Part shown: positions 1 through 7,463 of the stretch, piece after piece
Layout of the letters: every line of letters begins with the position of its first letter
How positions within the stretch are numbered: the first letter of the stretch is position 1
Assembly: GCA_047632595.1 (NCBI GenBank)
Contig: JBLIDK010000061.1
Location: 1-11,400 of the forward strand
DNA: 11,400 nucleotides
Direction of reading: 5' to 3'
Origin: JBLIDK01 sp047632595
Lineage (GTDB): Bacteria > Bacteroidota > Bacteroidia > Sphingobacteriales > Sphingobacteriaceae
Program-made: the position numbers and the translations under genes
The notes under the pieces: generated by a model
Databases searched by the model: none
Told to the model about the DNA's origin: nothing
What the model saw: the letters and a program-made list of their open reading frames with translations, nothing else

Positions 1-545
1 GGGTAAATTGAACTTAAGCCATTTCCTAAAACCGCAACTGTTTCAACTCCATTTATTACGCTTGCGCGATGAGCCTCAATGTCTATTCCGTAGGCAAGTC
101 CGCTAATAATTAGAGGGTTAAATAATGCCAAATCTTTCACAAGGTTGGCCGTAAACCCTTTGCCATAGTTTGTTGCTTGCCTCGACCCTACTATTGCAAT
201 GGTTTTTTCGTTGTTAAACTCCGCCTTCCCTTTTGAATAAAATAGTAAAGGAGCATCTTCACAGAGTTTCAATCTAGAAGGATACTTTTTATCCGTAAAG
301 TAAATGGGATCTATGTTGTTCTTTTCAATAAACTCTAGCTCTACCTTTGCTATTTCTAAAGCCTCGTTTTTCCGAATGCTATTTGCTTTAATTTGACCAA
401 CATTTGGAATTTCTTTCAGTTGGTTGAAAGGAGTTTCAAATACTGCTTGCGCCGATCCGCAATAGCTAAGTAAAACTCTAGCAGTTTGAATGCCCACCAT
501 TGGAATTTGGCCTAAGGCTATTTTGTATAAAAGGTCGTTGTTCAA
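1..545 (-). CDS. dprA: DNA-processing protein DprA, N-terminal part, cut by window edge
   Basis: DprA binds single-stranded DNA and loads RecA on incoming DNA during natural transformation; it acts in the cytoplasm. The visible 181 codons begin NNDLLYKIALGQIPMVG, a helical N-terminal region typical of the family. The Rossmann-like DprA domain follows, with the hallmarks IAIVGSRQATNYG and ISGLAYGIDIEAHRAS, then AVLGNGLSSIYP. The C-terminal part lies beyond base 1. An in-frame TAA at 561-563 and the lack of any ATG or GTG between it and the homology leave TTG at 543-545 as the only reasonable start; the next in-frame ATG (in IPMVG) would delete conserved residues. No clear Shine-Dalgarno site is visible, as is usual in Bacteroidota. 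It is transcribed away from the TPR gene. Family identity is very sure; the start is fairly sure. Confidence 0.95.
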   Translation of the reverse strand, partial: MNNDLLYKIALGQIPMVGIQTARVLLSYCGSAQAVFETPFNQLKEIPNVGQIKANSIRKNEALEIAKVELEFIEKNNIDPIYFTDKKYPSRLKLCEDAPLLFYSKGKAEFNNEKTIAIVGSRQATNYGKGFTANLVKDLALFNPLIISGLAYGIDIEAHRASVINGVETVAVLGNGLSSIY

Positions 546-746
546 AAAAGTTAACTTATCTTAATGGCCATAAAAATAAGACAAGAATAAAGAAATTTAA
601 ATAGTTGTGAATATCTTTCCAAGAGCTTTTTTATTATGTATTAATATTCCTATAAAAAATTAATCAAGCTATGACTTGGATTTTATACATTCGTGCTTGA
701 ATTAAGCAACTATTCTAACTTTATTAAAACTATAAAAACCAGTATT

Positions 747-1499
747 ATGAAGTATTTACTATTAATTTGTTTATCAATAAGCGTTTCGGCTTACTCACAG
801 TCTATTGAAGATAAGTTGAATAAAGCTATTGAACTTCAAGAACAATTTAATGAAGACGAAGCATTAGCCGCTTTTTACGAAGTGCTTAGAATTGACCCAA
901 ATAATATTGAAGCTTTAAGCCGTGGAAGCTATATGAATGCCTTAATAGGGAATAGACTTAATAAAAAAGAAGACCAATCAGTAGCTTTTGAAAAAGGTGT
1001 TGAAATGGCAAGAAAAGCAGTTAGCATTAATGCAAAAAATACGATGGCTCATTTTAGTTTAGCCGTGGCGCTTGGTAGACAAAGCTTAATTGCAGATAGT
1101 GAAGAGCGATTAAAAAATGCTAAAGAAATTAAAAAGGAAGCTGAAATAATCATAAAATTGGACCCAAATCATGCTGGGGCACATCATATACTTGGTAAAT
1201 TAAATAGTGAGATTGCAGATTTGTCATGGTATAAGGTTGCAGCAGCTCAAATGCTATATGGTGGTGTTCCGGAAAATTGCAGTTATGAAAAGGCAGAAGA
1301 ATTGATAAACAAAGCTATTTCATTAAAAGATGACTACATTTTGTATTATTTGGATGCAGCAATAAATTATGAACGAATGGATGAAGAGGCTAAAGCTATT
1401 GCCCTATTAGAAAAGGCGAAAAACCTTAAACCACAAACTCAGGATGATCCTCAGCGCTTAATTCAAATTAATGAGTTACTAAAAGAACTTAATGATTAA
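747..1499 (+). CDS. Secreted TPR-repeat protein, RMD-like
   Basis: A 250-residue protein of unknown role. A reading frame is open from a GTG at 693, but the ATG at 747 is the better start because it begins directly with a signal peptide (MKYLLLICLSISVSAYS, then QSIEDK), so export to the periplasm is expected. The rest is helical with TPR-like repeats: the pattern ALAAFYEVLRIDPNNIEAL at about residues 40-60, a second pair around KKEAEIIIKLDPNHAGAHHILGKL, and a third around KAIALLEKAKNLKP. The part WYKVAAAQMLYGG, then YEKAEELINKAI, resembles the TPR fold of the eukaryotic regulator of microtubule dynamics (RMDN) proteins and their bacterial relatives; that is a likeness from memory, not a search result. 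It lies 7 bp upstream of dapD and is probably cotranscribed with it, but nothing in the sequence ties it to lysine synthesis. Confidence 0.85.
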   Translation: MKYLLLICLSISVSAYSQSIEDKLNKAIELQEQFNEDEALAAFYEVLRIDPNNIEALSRGSYMNALIGNRLNKKEDQSVAFEKGVEMARKAVSINAKNTMAHFSLAVALGRQSLIADSEERLKNAKEIKKEAEIIIKLDPNHAGAHHILGKLNSEIADLSWYKVAAAQMLYGGVPENCSYEKAEELINKAISLKDDYILYYLDAAINYERMDEEAKAIALLEKAKNLKPQTQDDPQRLIQINELLKELND

Positions 1500-1506
1500 T
1501 TGATTT

Positions 1507-2322
1507 ATGGATAAGTTAAGAACAATAATAGAAGCGGCTTGGGACAATCGCAAGCATTTAATGGAGGAAACAACAATTGCCGCCATAGAAGAAGTTATTC
1601 GATTAATAGATCATGGTCATTTACGATGTGCTGAACCTATTAATGGTAAATGGACAGTTAATGAATGGGTTAAAAAAGCTGTTGTATTGTATTTTCCAAT
1701 TCGTAAAATGGAAACGTTTCATGCTGGACCTATGGAATTTCATGATAAAATGAAGCTCAAGACTAATTATGCTGAATTAGGAGTTCGAGTTGTACCTCAT
1801 GCAGTTGCAAGATATGGCTCTTTTATAGCCTCAGGTGTCGTTTTAATGCCGTCATACGTAAATATTGGAGCTTATGTAGATTCTGGCACTATGGTAGATA
1901 CGTGGGCTACAGTGGGCTCTTGTGCACAAATTGGTAAGAATGTTCATTTAAGTGGCGGAGTAGGAATTGGTGGAGTTTTAGAACCACTTCAGGCTTCACC
2001 TGTAATTATTGAAGATAATGCTTTTATTGGTTCTAGATGTATTGTTGTAGAAGGGGTTAAAGTAGGCAAAGAAGCTGTTTTAGGTGCAAATGTAGTATTA
2101 ACTGCATCTACTCGCATTTTTGATGTTAGTGGTGAGAAGAAAATTGAATATAAAGGTGAAATTCCTCCTCGTTCTGTAGTAATACCTGGTACAACCACCA
2201 AGAAATTCCCAGCAGGAGAATATCAAGTACCATGTGCTTTAATTATTGGAGAACGAAAGGAATCTACCGATAAGAAAACCTCATTAAATGAGGCTTTAAG
2301 AACTCACGCTGTGGCAGTTTAA
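1507..2322 (+). CDS. dapD: 2,3,4,5-tetrahydropyridine-2,6-dicarboxylate N-succinyltransferase
   Basis: DapD transfers succinyl from succinyl-CoA to tetrahydrodipicolinate in the succinylase branch of meso-diaminopimelate and lysine synthesis; it is a cytoplasmic trimer. At 271 residues it matches the usual length (about 274 in E. coli). The N-terminal helical domain (MDKLRTIIEAAWDNRKHL) is followed by a left-handed beta-helix of hexapeptide repeats from about residue 92 to 200. Family motifs are visible: GVRVVPHAVARYGSF, MPSYVNIGAYVDSGTMVDTWATVGS (split here as positions 114-138), GGVGIGGVLEP at 150-160, and IPPRSVVIPGT at 219-229. It starts 7 bp after the stop of the TPR gene, suggesting one transcript, and is followed by a strong palindromic terminator. 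It appears intact. Confidence 0.97.
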   Translation: MDKLRTIIEAAWDNRKHLMEETTIAAIEEVIRLIDHGHLRCAEPINGKWTVNEWVKKAVVLYFPIRKMETFHAGPMEFHDKMKLKTNYAELGVRVVPHAVARYGSFIASGVVLMPSYVNIGAYVDSGTMVDTWATVGSCAQIGKNVHLSGGVGIGGVLEPLQASPVIIEDNAFIGSRCIVVEGVKVGKEAVLGANVVLTASTRIFDVSGEKKIEYKGEIPPRSVVIPGTTTKKFPAGEYQVPCALIIGERKESTDKKTSLNEALRTHAVAV

Positions 2323-2334
2323 AACATTTATTAG

Positions 2335-2384
2335 AACCAAAAAAAAAAAGGACGCTTCAATGAATTGTCCCTTTTTTTTGGTTT
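2335..2384 (+). terminator. Palindromic terminator after dapD, probably bidirectional
   Basis: The left arm is AACC, eleven A and GGAC (2335-2353); the right arm is GTCCC, eight T and GGTT (2367-2383), with a 13-base loop. The GGAC/GTCC core next to the T-run suits a rho-independent terminator for dapD. The A-rich left arm reads as a T-run on the other strand, so it could also stop transcription of the minus-strand remnant ending at 2393. Confidence 0.75.
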
Positions 2385-2392
2385 AGATTGTA

Positions 2393-2658
2393 CTATTTAG
2401 TTTCTCGAACTATTCGCTTAGTAAATAACACTTCTCCTTTATAGTAAATTGTTGCTGTGTACACCCCTTCTGCTAAGTTTTGAATGTTATAACGTTCGCT
2501 AGACTTTCTAACTTTATTTCTCATTACCACTTTTCCTGTTACATCTCTAAAGTCAACTTCAAAATCCTTTTTATTGATTTCTTGACTAAACTCTTGTGCG
2601 ATTAAAGAAATTGAAAAAAGTATAAAGGCTTAGTAGAATTGATATATTTAGCTGTCAT
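2393..2658 (-). pseudogene. Small secreted protein with T9SS-like C-terminal tail, frameshifted
   Basis: From the ATG at 2656-2658 the reading is MTAKYINSTK, after which it leaves the frame. Shifting by one base at about 2629-2632 restores a hydrophobic signal sequence (AFILFSISLIAQEFS) followed by about 60 residues to the TAG at 2393-2395. The body contains FEVDFRDVTGKVVM, YNIQNLAEGVYTATI and KGEVLFTKRIVRE, which is the pattern of the Por secretion system (T9SS type A) C-terminal sorting domain. The intact product would be about 88 residues, essentially a signal peptide plus tail. Restoring one A (ACTAAGCC to ACTAAAGCC) joins the two frames. In the tail frame no ATG, GTG or TTG lies between the upstream stop and the signal sequence, so an alternative start is unlikely. 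A sequencing error is the main alternative to a true pseudogene. Confidence 0.7.
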
Positions 2659-2710
2659 TTTTGATTTGATTTTTATCAAACTACTAACTAATCTTGTGTT
2701 GAGTTTTGAG

Positions 2711-2718
2711 TAGCTTTG
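2711..2718 (+). promoter_or_regulatory. Possible Bacteroidota -7 box (TAGCTTTG)
   Basis: TAGCTTTG matches the Bacteroidota TAnnTTTG -7 consensus exactly and lies in the 196-bp gene-free, AT-rich stretch before the GH113-like gene. TTG triplets are present upstream (2694-2696), but their spacing is shorter than usual, and the leader would be about 130 bases. Nothing else in this stretch could be identified. Confidence 0.25.
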
Positions 2719-2854
2719 ATATTCGTTCAGAGAATAAATAGAGTCTTTTTATTTCATGCTATGAAAAGAGAACATTACTATTTTAATAAATTGTTCAAAA
2801 CATTATTCTTTTCATATCCTACAGTGAAACAGTTAATCAAATAAATTTAATCCA

Positions 2855-3856
2855 ATGAAAATTGTACTTCTAATATGTTTTACTGCTCTATCCTTTTCAG
2901 CATGTGCGCAACCTAAAATAAACGGTGTAGCATTAGAAGCGCCTCCTAAAGAGGTGGATGAATCTTGGACAATAGGCGTAAAACAAATCAATGCAAATTA
3001 TGTAGCCGTGATTCCTTTTGGATTTAGTAGAGAAGGTAATGCCTCTGTTGGTTTCAACTATGATAGACAATGGTGGGGAGAGAAAGAAATTGGCACCAGA
3101 GAAAACATTAAACAGGCAAAAGAAAACAACTTAAAAGTAATGCTAAAACCACATTTATGGATAGCAGGTTCTGGGTGGGTTGGTGAATTTGGCTTTGAAA
3201 CGGATGACGAATGGGCACTTTGGGAGAAGGAGTTAACTGAGTACATACTTTTTTACGCTCGAATAGCTGAAGAAATGGATGTGGAAATTTATTGCCTTAG
3301 CACTGAGCTTAAACGATCAGTAAATGAACGTCCAGAGTATTGGATTAACGTGATTAGTGAAGTACGTAAAGTATATAAAGGCAAGCTAACCTATTGTTCA
3401 AATTGGGATAATTATGAAAACGTAACCTTTTGGGATAAGCTTGATTATATTGGGATTAGCGGCTATTTTCCATTAGTTGAAAAGGCGACACCTTCGGTGG
3501 CTGAACTAAAGCTGGCTTGGGTTGGGGTAAAAGAGAAACTTGAAAAAACTAGCAAATCGGTTAATAAGCCCATATTATTTACCGAATACGGCTATAGAAA
3601 TATTGACTTCGCCACTTGGAAAGCATGGGAAGTAGAATATAAAAAAAATGGTGCTGAACACGTGAATAATGAGGAACAAGTAAATGCCTATCAAGCTCTC
3701 TATGAATCGTTATGGCATGAAAAATGGTTTGCAGGTGGTTTTTTATGGAAGTGGTACTTAAGAGAAACAAGATTTGATCCTCAACAAAATACAGACTGGA
3801 CTCCGCAGAATAAGCCGGTTGAGAAAGTTATTAGGGAAGCCTATCGAGTTAAATGA
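2855..3856 (+). CDS. GH113-like glycoside hydrolase, putative lipoprotein
   Basis: A 333-residue protein with a lipoprotein-type signal (MKIVLLICFTALSFSAC, lipid Cys17), so probably anchored in the outer membrane or periplasm. The rest fits a TIM-barrel clan GH-A enzyme of the GH113 type (beta-mannanase and relatives). Visible features are the core VAVIPFGFSREG at 51-61, KVMLKPHLWIAG at 94-105 with VGEFGF shortly after, the putative acid/base Glu151 in CLSTELKRS, YIGISGYFPL at 198-207, and the putative nucleophile Glu244 in ILFTEYGYRN. The C-terminal GGFLWKWY and NTDWTPQNKP complete the family pattern. The two Glu residues sit at the expected strand 4 and strand 7 ends. Substrate cannot be read from sequence; mannan is the best-known one in GH113. 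It converges with a glycosyltransferase operon only 16 bp away, consistent with a shared glycan role. Confidence 0.85.
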   Translation: MKIVLLICFTALSFSACAQPKINGVALEAPPKEVDESWTIGVKQINANYVAVIPFGFSREGNASVGFNYDRQWWGEKEIGTRENIKQAKENNLKVMLKPHLWIAGSGWVGEFGFETDDEWALWEKELTEYILFYARIAEEMDVEIYCLSTELKRSVNERPEYWINVISEVRKVYKGKLTYCSNWDNYENVTFWDKLDYIGISGYFPLVEKATPSVAELKLAWVGVKEKLEKTSKSVNKPILFTEYGYRNIDFATWKAWEVEYKKNGAEHVNNEEQVNAYQALYESLWHEKWFAGGFLWKWYLRETRFDPQQNTDWTPQNKPVEKVIREAYRVK

Positions 3857-3867
3857 AATTTTCATTT
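3851..3867. terminator. Short inverted repeat between converging genes
   Basis: AAATGAAA and TTTCATTT flank a single T, straddling the stop of the GH113-like gene and lying just beyond the end of the GT87-like gene. A 6-bp stem with a 5-base loop is possible. It is AT-only and weak, but it is the only candidate terminator in the 16-bp gap between the convergent genes. Confidence 0.3.
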
Positions 3868-3872
3868 AAAGT

Positions 3873-5213
3873 CTAATATTTGATTTTTAGCTGTTTTTCA
3901 ATCAATAAATAGATTACTACAATGCCCGATGAAACAGACCCTAAAATTAATGCCTCATCATAAGGAACTACCCTGTAAGTAAAATAACTTACGACGATTA
4001 AAATACTCCAAATAACGGCAATCTTAGTTTTAACAAAGGGAGTTAAAGCCAGCAAAGGCACCAAATACCACGGATGTATGGATGTAGCGCAGAATTGATA
4101 GATAAACAAAGCCCAAAACATTCCTAAAAAAAAGTTTGATTGCTTTTTTTGCTTAAAAGTGTAATATCCAATTATTGAAACAACGGTTATTGAAGTGATT
4201 AGTGAATAAATTTTAAGACCTGTGACTTGAAAAGCTTCCGGTAGCAATGCTTTCACTGCATAATATAAACCACCGTTAAATGAGAAGTTATTGAAATATA
4301 ACTCCATGCTCAACAACAGATGCCCTAGTCGTTCAATTGTGTTTAAAAAAGGAAGTCCAACTAACATTATCAAAACACCTGTTAACAGTCCAAATTTTAT
4401 AAACCTTCTCCATCCCAGTAATGGCAAAAACAAAGGAATAAATAATAAAGGAATGATTTTTACCTGCACTGAAATAGCCATACATATTGCACTTAAAAAC
4501 CACTTTTTTTCAAAAGCAAAGTACGCAGCGGCCAATACTGAAGTTATCATTAACGCTTCGAAGTGTAAATTGCCCACTAATTCAATAATCACTAAAGGAT
4601 TGAGTGCATACCAAAGAACGTTTTTTAAGGCTATTTTAAGCTTAGCTAAAAGCATTAACAAAAGCTTAAGCGTAAGCACCTCGGAACCCAAGATGATTAG
4701 CTTTAAGACTATTGTAGAGCCTAAAATTGATTTGGGAAACAAAAAGGTAGCGAAAGCGAAAAGATATTGAAGAAAAGGAGGATAAACAGAATAGTATTCT
4801 GGACTGTTTAAGTTTTGAAAAAGTTCAATTGAAAGTAGTGGGTTTTGAGCTAAAATCTCACTCGGCTTGAAGTCGTATGGATTGATTCCTGAAATACTTG
4901 CTCGTCCGTCCCAAATAAAGCGGTAAAAATCATCACTTAGATTGGGCAGTGAGAATAGTAAAGCAGCTCTTGCAATGAATGCAATGCTTAACCAAAAAAA
5001 TAAACTGTTGCTAACCCTCTCTCCTAGCCATTTTATTGTTGACTTGTTATCTTGTTTTAGCTCATGCTGAAGTATAACGAAGTAAAGTATAAAAGCACTC
5101 CAATAACATCCAAGTAATAGGTAAAAGTTAGTTCGAATTACGGCGTAGTTCAAATAGGCAATTACCGCTATTAAAAGCAGCGCAATTGCTCTATTTACAA
5201 CCTTATGCTGCAT
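3873..5213 (-). CDS. GT87-like membrane mannosyltransferase (GT-C fold)
   Basis: A 446-residue polytopic inner-membrane protein with roughly ten or more hydrophobic segments, typical of GT-C enzymes that use polyprenyl-phosphate sugars and transfer them on the outer face of the membrane. The first outer loop carries the acidic pair Asp94-Asp95 in LSDDFYRFIWDGRAS, then GINPYDFKP (109-117) and YYSVYPP (140-146), all hallmarks of the GT87/DUF2029-like mannosyltransferase group. Later come QVKIIPLLFIP near 250-260 and IHPWYLVPLLAL (379-390). It is the last gene of a three-gene operon and its start overlaps the end of the upstream GT2 gene by 11 bp, suggesting translational coupling. The upstream Dpm1-like enzyme could provide its lipid-linked sugar donor. 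Mannose as the sugar is an inference from family. Confidence 0.85.
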   Translation of the reverse strand: MQHKVVNRAIALLLIAVIAYLNYAVIRTNFYLLLGCYWSAFILYFVILQHELKQDNKSTIKWLGERVSNSLFFWLSIAFIARAALLFSLPNLSDDFYRFIWDGRASISGINPYDFKPSEILAQNPLLSIELFQNLNSPEYYSVYPPFLQYLFAFATFLFPKSILGSTIVLKLIILGSEVLTLKLLLMLLAKLKIALKNVLWYALNPLVIIELVGNLHFEALMITSVLAAAYFAFEKKWFLSAICMAISVQVKIIPLLFIPLFLPLLGWRRFIKFGLLTGVLIMLVGLPFLNTIERLGHLLLSMELYFNNFSFNGGLYYAVKALLPEAFQVTGLKIYSLITSITVVSIIGYYTFKQKKQSNFFLGMFWALFIYQFCATSIHPWYLVPLLALTPFVKTKIAVIWSILIVVSYFTYRVVPYDEALILGSVSSGIVVIYLLIEKQLKIKY

Positions 5214-6702
5214 TACTCTTTGATGAGAATATATTACTATGTCTAAACGAGAAGTAACTAATTATTCCAAAACCTAAGAACAACATAAAGTGAAATGGCA
5301 TAAGACCGTAATCATGGTATTTTATCCCCAAATAAATGCCAAAAAGGTAATAAAAAGCTAACCCAAGTTCAATTATTGTTGTTGCATTTATAGAACCGCT
5401 CAAGTACTTATTACTTTTAAAGGTGTCACCTATTTTCATTACGTTCATTTTAGGAGTTCGTATAAAAGGGGTTTTCTTTCCTCTAATTCCTTGTATAACA
5501 GCCACAGTGTTGTGAAAACTCATTCCCATAGAAACTGACATAAACAAAGGGAATAGGTAGGAAAATTCTTTAAAACTTGCTTTAAAACTCCCTTTTCGAC
5601 TGCTTAAACTAACCAAATAGAACATGATCATGATTAAAAAACTAATTAAAAACACGCTAGAATACTGGAAATAAAGCTCGTAAATAGGATTGTGATTCTT
5701 TATCATCAACAACGGAACACTCAATACACCAGTAGCGAAAATGCATAAGAATACATAACTGTTTAACAGGTGTAACGTTGAAAAAACCTTCAATTTTAGT
5801 CCAATATCTGCCTTCCAGACAACAAAAAGCATCTTTTTAGCAGTTTCTACTGCTCCTTTGGTCCATCTAAATTGCTGGGATTTTACTGCATTCATTTGAG
5901 CAGGTAATTCTGCAGGGGTACCAAAGTCTTTCAAAAACTTGAACTCCCACCCTTTTAATTGTGCTCTGTAGCTAAGGTCTAAATCTTCTGTAATGGTGTC
6001 GTAATGCCATCCACCAGCGTCAATAATACATTTCTTACGCCAAACACCAGCTGTACCATTAAAGTTAATGAACACACCTGCTGTAGTTCTACCTTGTTGT
6101 TCTACACTAAAATGGGCATCTAAGCCAAAGCCTTGAACCTTGGTAAGCAGAGAGTAATCAAGGTTTATATGATCCCATCTAGTTTGAACCATTCCTATTT
6201 TAGGATTGTCAAAATGAGGAATCGTACCCTTTAAAAAGTCTGGTTCTGGAATAAAATCCGCATCAAAAATGGCAATTAACCCATCTGCTTCATCCATACC
6301 ATTGTTTAAAGCACCAGCTTTATAACCAATTCTATCAGAACGTCTTATTTGCTTTATATTAAGTCCTAGTTTAGCATATTCATTTACCTTATCGCTAACC
6401 ATTTGAACAGTTTCGTCGTTCGAGTCGTCCAGTAATTGAATTTGTAGCTTATCTTTTGGATAATCTAAAGCGCAAACAGCATCTATAAGCCTGTTTACTA
6501 CATAAAGCTCATTGTAAACTGGAAGTTGAACCGTAACATTTGGCCATTCATAATCTGCTGAAACCGCCTTATCTGGAAGGTTTTTAGCTGATTTACGCTT
6601 GTTTTTAAGGTAATAATATACAAGCGTAGCTTGCCCAAGACTAAATAGAAAAATGAAGCCAATGGCAATAGTGTAAAACAGTACAATTCCAAACTCTAAC
6701 AT
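5203..6702 (-). CDS. CslA/cellulose-synthase-like processive glycosyltransferase, family 2
   Basis: A 499-residue inner-membrane GT2. One N-terminal membrane helix (about 4-30) precedes the cytoplasmic catalytic domain, which has the full processive set: Asp92-Asp93 in QLLDDSNDET, the DxD motif Asp147/Asp149 in IFDADFIPE, TED at 238-240, and QxxRW at 276-280 (QQFRW). Further motifs, IGYKAGALNNGM, FNGTAGVWR and LDLSYRAQLKGWEF, closely recall plant CslA glucomannan 4-beta-mannosyltransferases and the bacterial CESA-like group rather than BcsA. About five C-terminal hydrophobic segments follow (near 307-335, 345-366, 381-405, 442-460, 466-485), enough for a channel. No PilZ domain is visible. 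Product is not certain: beta-glucan or beta-mannan are both possible. Gene order and the nearby GH113-like enzyme favour a secreted glycan. Confidence 0.88.
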   Translation of the reverse strand: MLEFGIVLFYTIAIGFIFLFSLGQATLVYYYLKNKRKSAKNLPDKAVSADYEWPNVTVQLPVYNELYVVNRLIDAVCALDYPKDKLQIQLLDDSNDETVQMVSDKVNEYAKLGLNIKQIRRSDRIGYKAGALNNGMDEADGLIAIFDADFIPEPDFLKGTIPHFDNPKIGMVQTRWDHINLDYSLLTKVQGFGLDAHFSVEQQGRTTAGVFINFNGTAGVWRKKCIIDAGGWHYDTITEDLDLSYRAQLKGWEFKFLKDFGTPAELPAQMNAVKSQQFRWTKGAVETAKKMLFVVWKADIGLKLKVFSTLHLLNSYVFLCIFATGVLSVPLLMIKNHNPIYELYFQYSSVFLISFLIMIMFYLVSLSSRKGSFKASFKEFSYLFPLFMSVSMGMSFHNTVAVIQGIRGKKTPFIRTPKMNVMKIGDTFKSNKYLSGSINATTIIELGLAFYYLFGIYLGIKYHDYGLMPFHFMLFLGFGIISYFSFRHSNIFSSKSNAA

Positions 6703-6739
6703 AAATTGATAATAATGTGCAAAGGTACAGTTTTATGGG

Positions 6740-7426
6740 TCATAAATATTTGAAAATCGTGTAGATAATCATATATCCAGCCTTTATTGTACCCTTTACT
6801 GTTCCAGTAATTTTTGAAACTCCTATTCTTTTGCGATAAGTAACTGGTACTTCCCTACATTTCATCTTCATTTTAGCCGCTTTAACCTGCATTTCAACGG
6901 TCCAGCCGAAGCTAGTGTCTTGCATGTCTATTTTAAGTAAAGCATCGTAACGAATGGCTCTAAATGGACCTAAATCGGTAAAAGTATAGCCATAGAACAA
7001 CTTTATTAGGCTAGTGGCAAGCCAATTTCCAAAAATTTGCTGTGGCATCATCGCTCCTTTCTCCATTTTACCGGTGGCACGTGAGCCAATAACCATCATT
7101 ACTTCTTCTTCTAAAATCGGCTTAATAAGTTTTTCAATTTCTTCTGGATGATCAGAGTAATCGGCGTCTAGAAAAACAACAATATCTGGCTTTTCGGTTA
7201 AGGTGCTTAGGTAAGTCAAACCCTTTTGACAAGCACTTCCATATCCCTTTACGGATTCAAACAAAACTGTTGCACCTGAGGTCTTTGCAACCTCTGCAGT
7301 ATTGTCAGTTGAAGCATTATTAATTACAATAATTTCATCAACCAATTCTCTTGGAATATCATCCAAAACTTTCTTTATAGAGGCTTGTTCGTTATAAGCG
7401 GGTATTATGACTTTTATTGCTGACAT
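6740..7426 (-). CDS. Dpm1-like polyprenyl-phosphate glycosyltransferase, family 2
   Basis: A 228-residue soluble GT2 resembling dolichol-phosphate mannose/glucose synthases, which move a sugar from a nucleotide donor to a polyprenyl phosphate on the inner face of the membrane. Seen are VIIPAYNEQ near the N-terminus, VINNASTDNT at 35-43, the metal-binding DxD Asp87/Asp89 in FLDADYSDHP, GSRATGKMEKGAM at about 114-126, TDLGPFRAIR at 150-159, GWTVEMQVKA at 174-183 and YRKRIGVSKITG at 197-208. There are no C-terminal membrane segments, so it is of the short Dpm1 type and not the GtrB type. It is the first gene of the operon, 37 bp before the CslA-like gene. The likely logic is donor synthesis for the GT-C enzyme at the end of the operon. 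The sugar is not determined. Confidence 0.88.
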   Translation of the reverse strand: MSAIKVIIPAYNEQASIKKVLDDIPRELVDEIIVINNASTDNTAEVAKTSGATVLFESVKGYGSACQKGLTYLSTLTEKPDIVVFLDADYSDHPEEIEKLIKPILEEEVMMVIGSRATGKMEKGAMMPQQIFGNWLATSLIKLFYGYTFTDLGPFRAIRYDALLKIDMQDTSFGWTVEMQVKAAKMKMKCREVPVTYRKRIGVSKITGTVKGTIKAGYMIIYTIFKYL

Positions 7427-7463
7427 TGTGCGAAATAAGTTACGAACTTAAAACAATTAAAGA

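Noticed and set aside
693..746. Longer start (GTG at 693) for the TPR protein
   Set aside because: The extra 18 residues would bury the clear signal peptide that begins at the ATG at 747.
4291..4770. 159-codon reading frame on plus
   Set aside because: Fully antisense to the GT87-like gene, with Lys/Asn/Ile-rich low-information sequence and no known motif.
7427..7463. Divergent promoter pair between the Dpm1-like and trmN6-like genes
   Set aside because: Only 37 bp; partial TAnnTTTG-like strings occur but none with a well-spaced -33 TTG, so no promoter is claimed.
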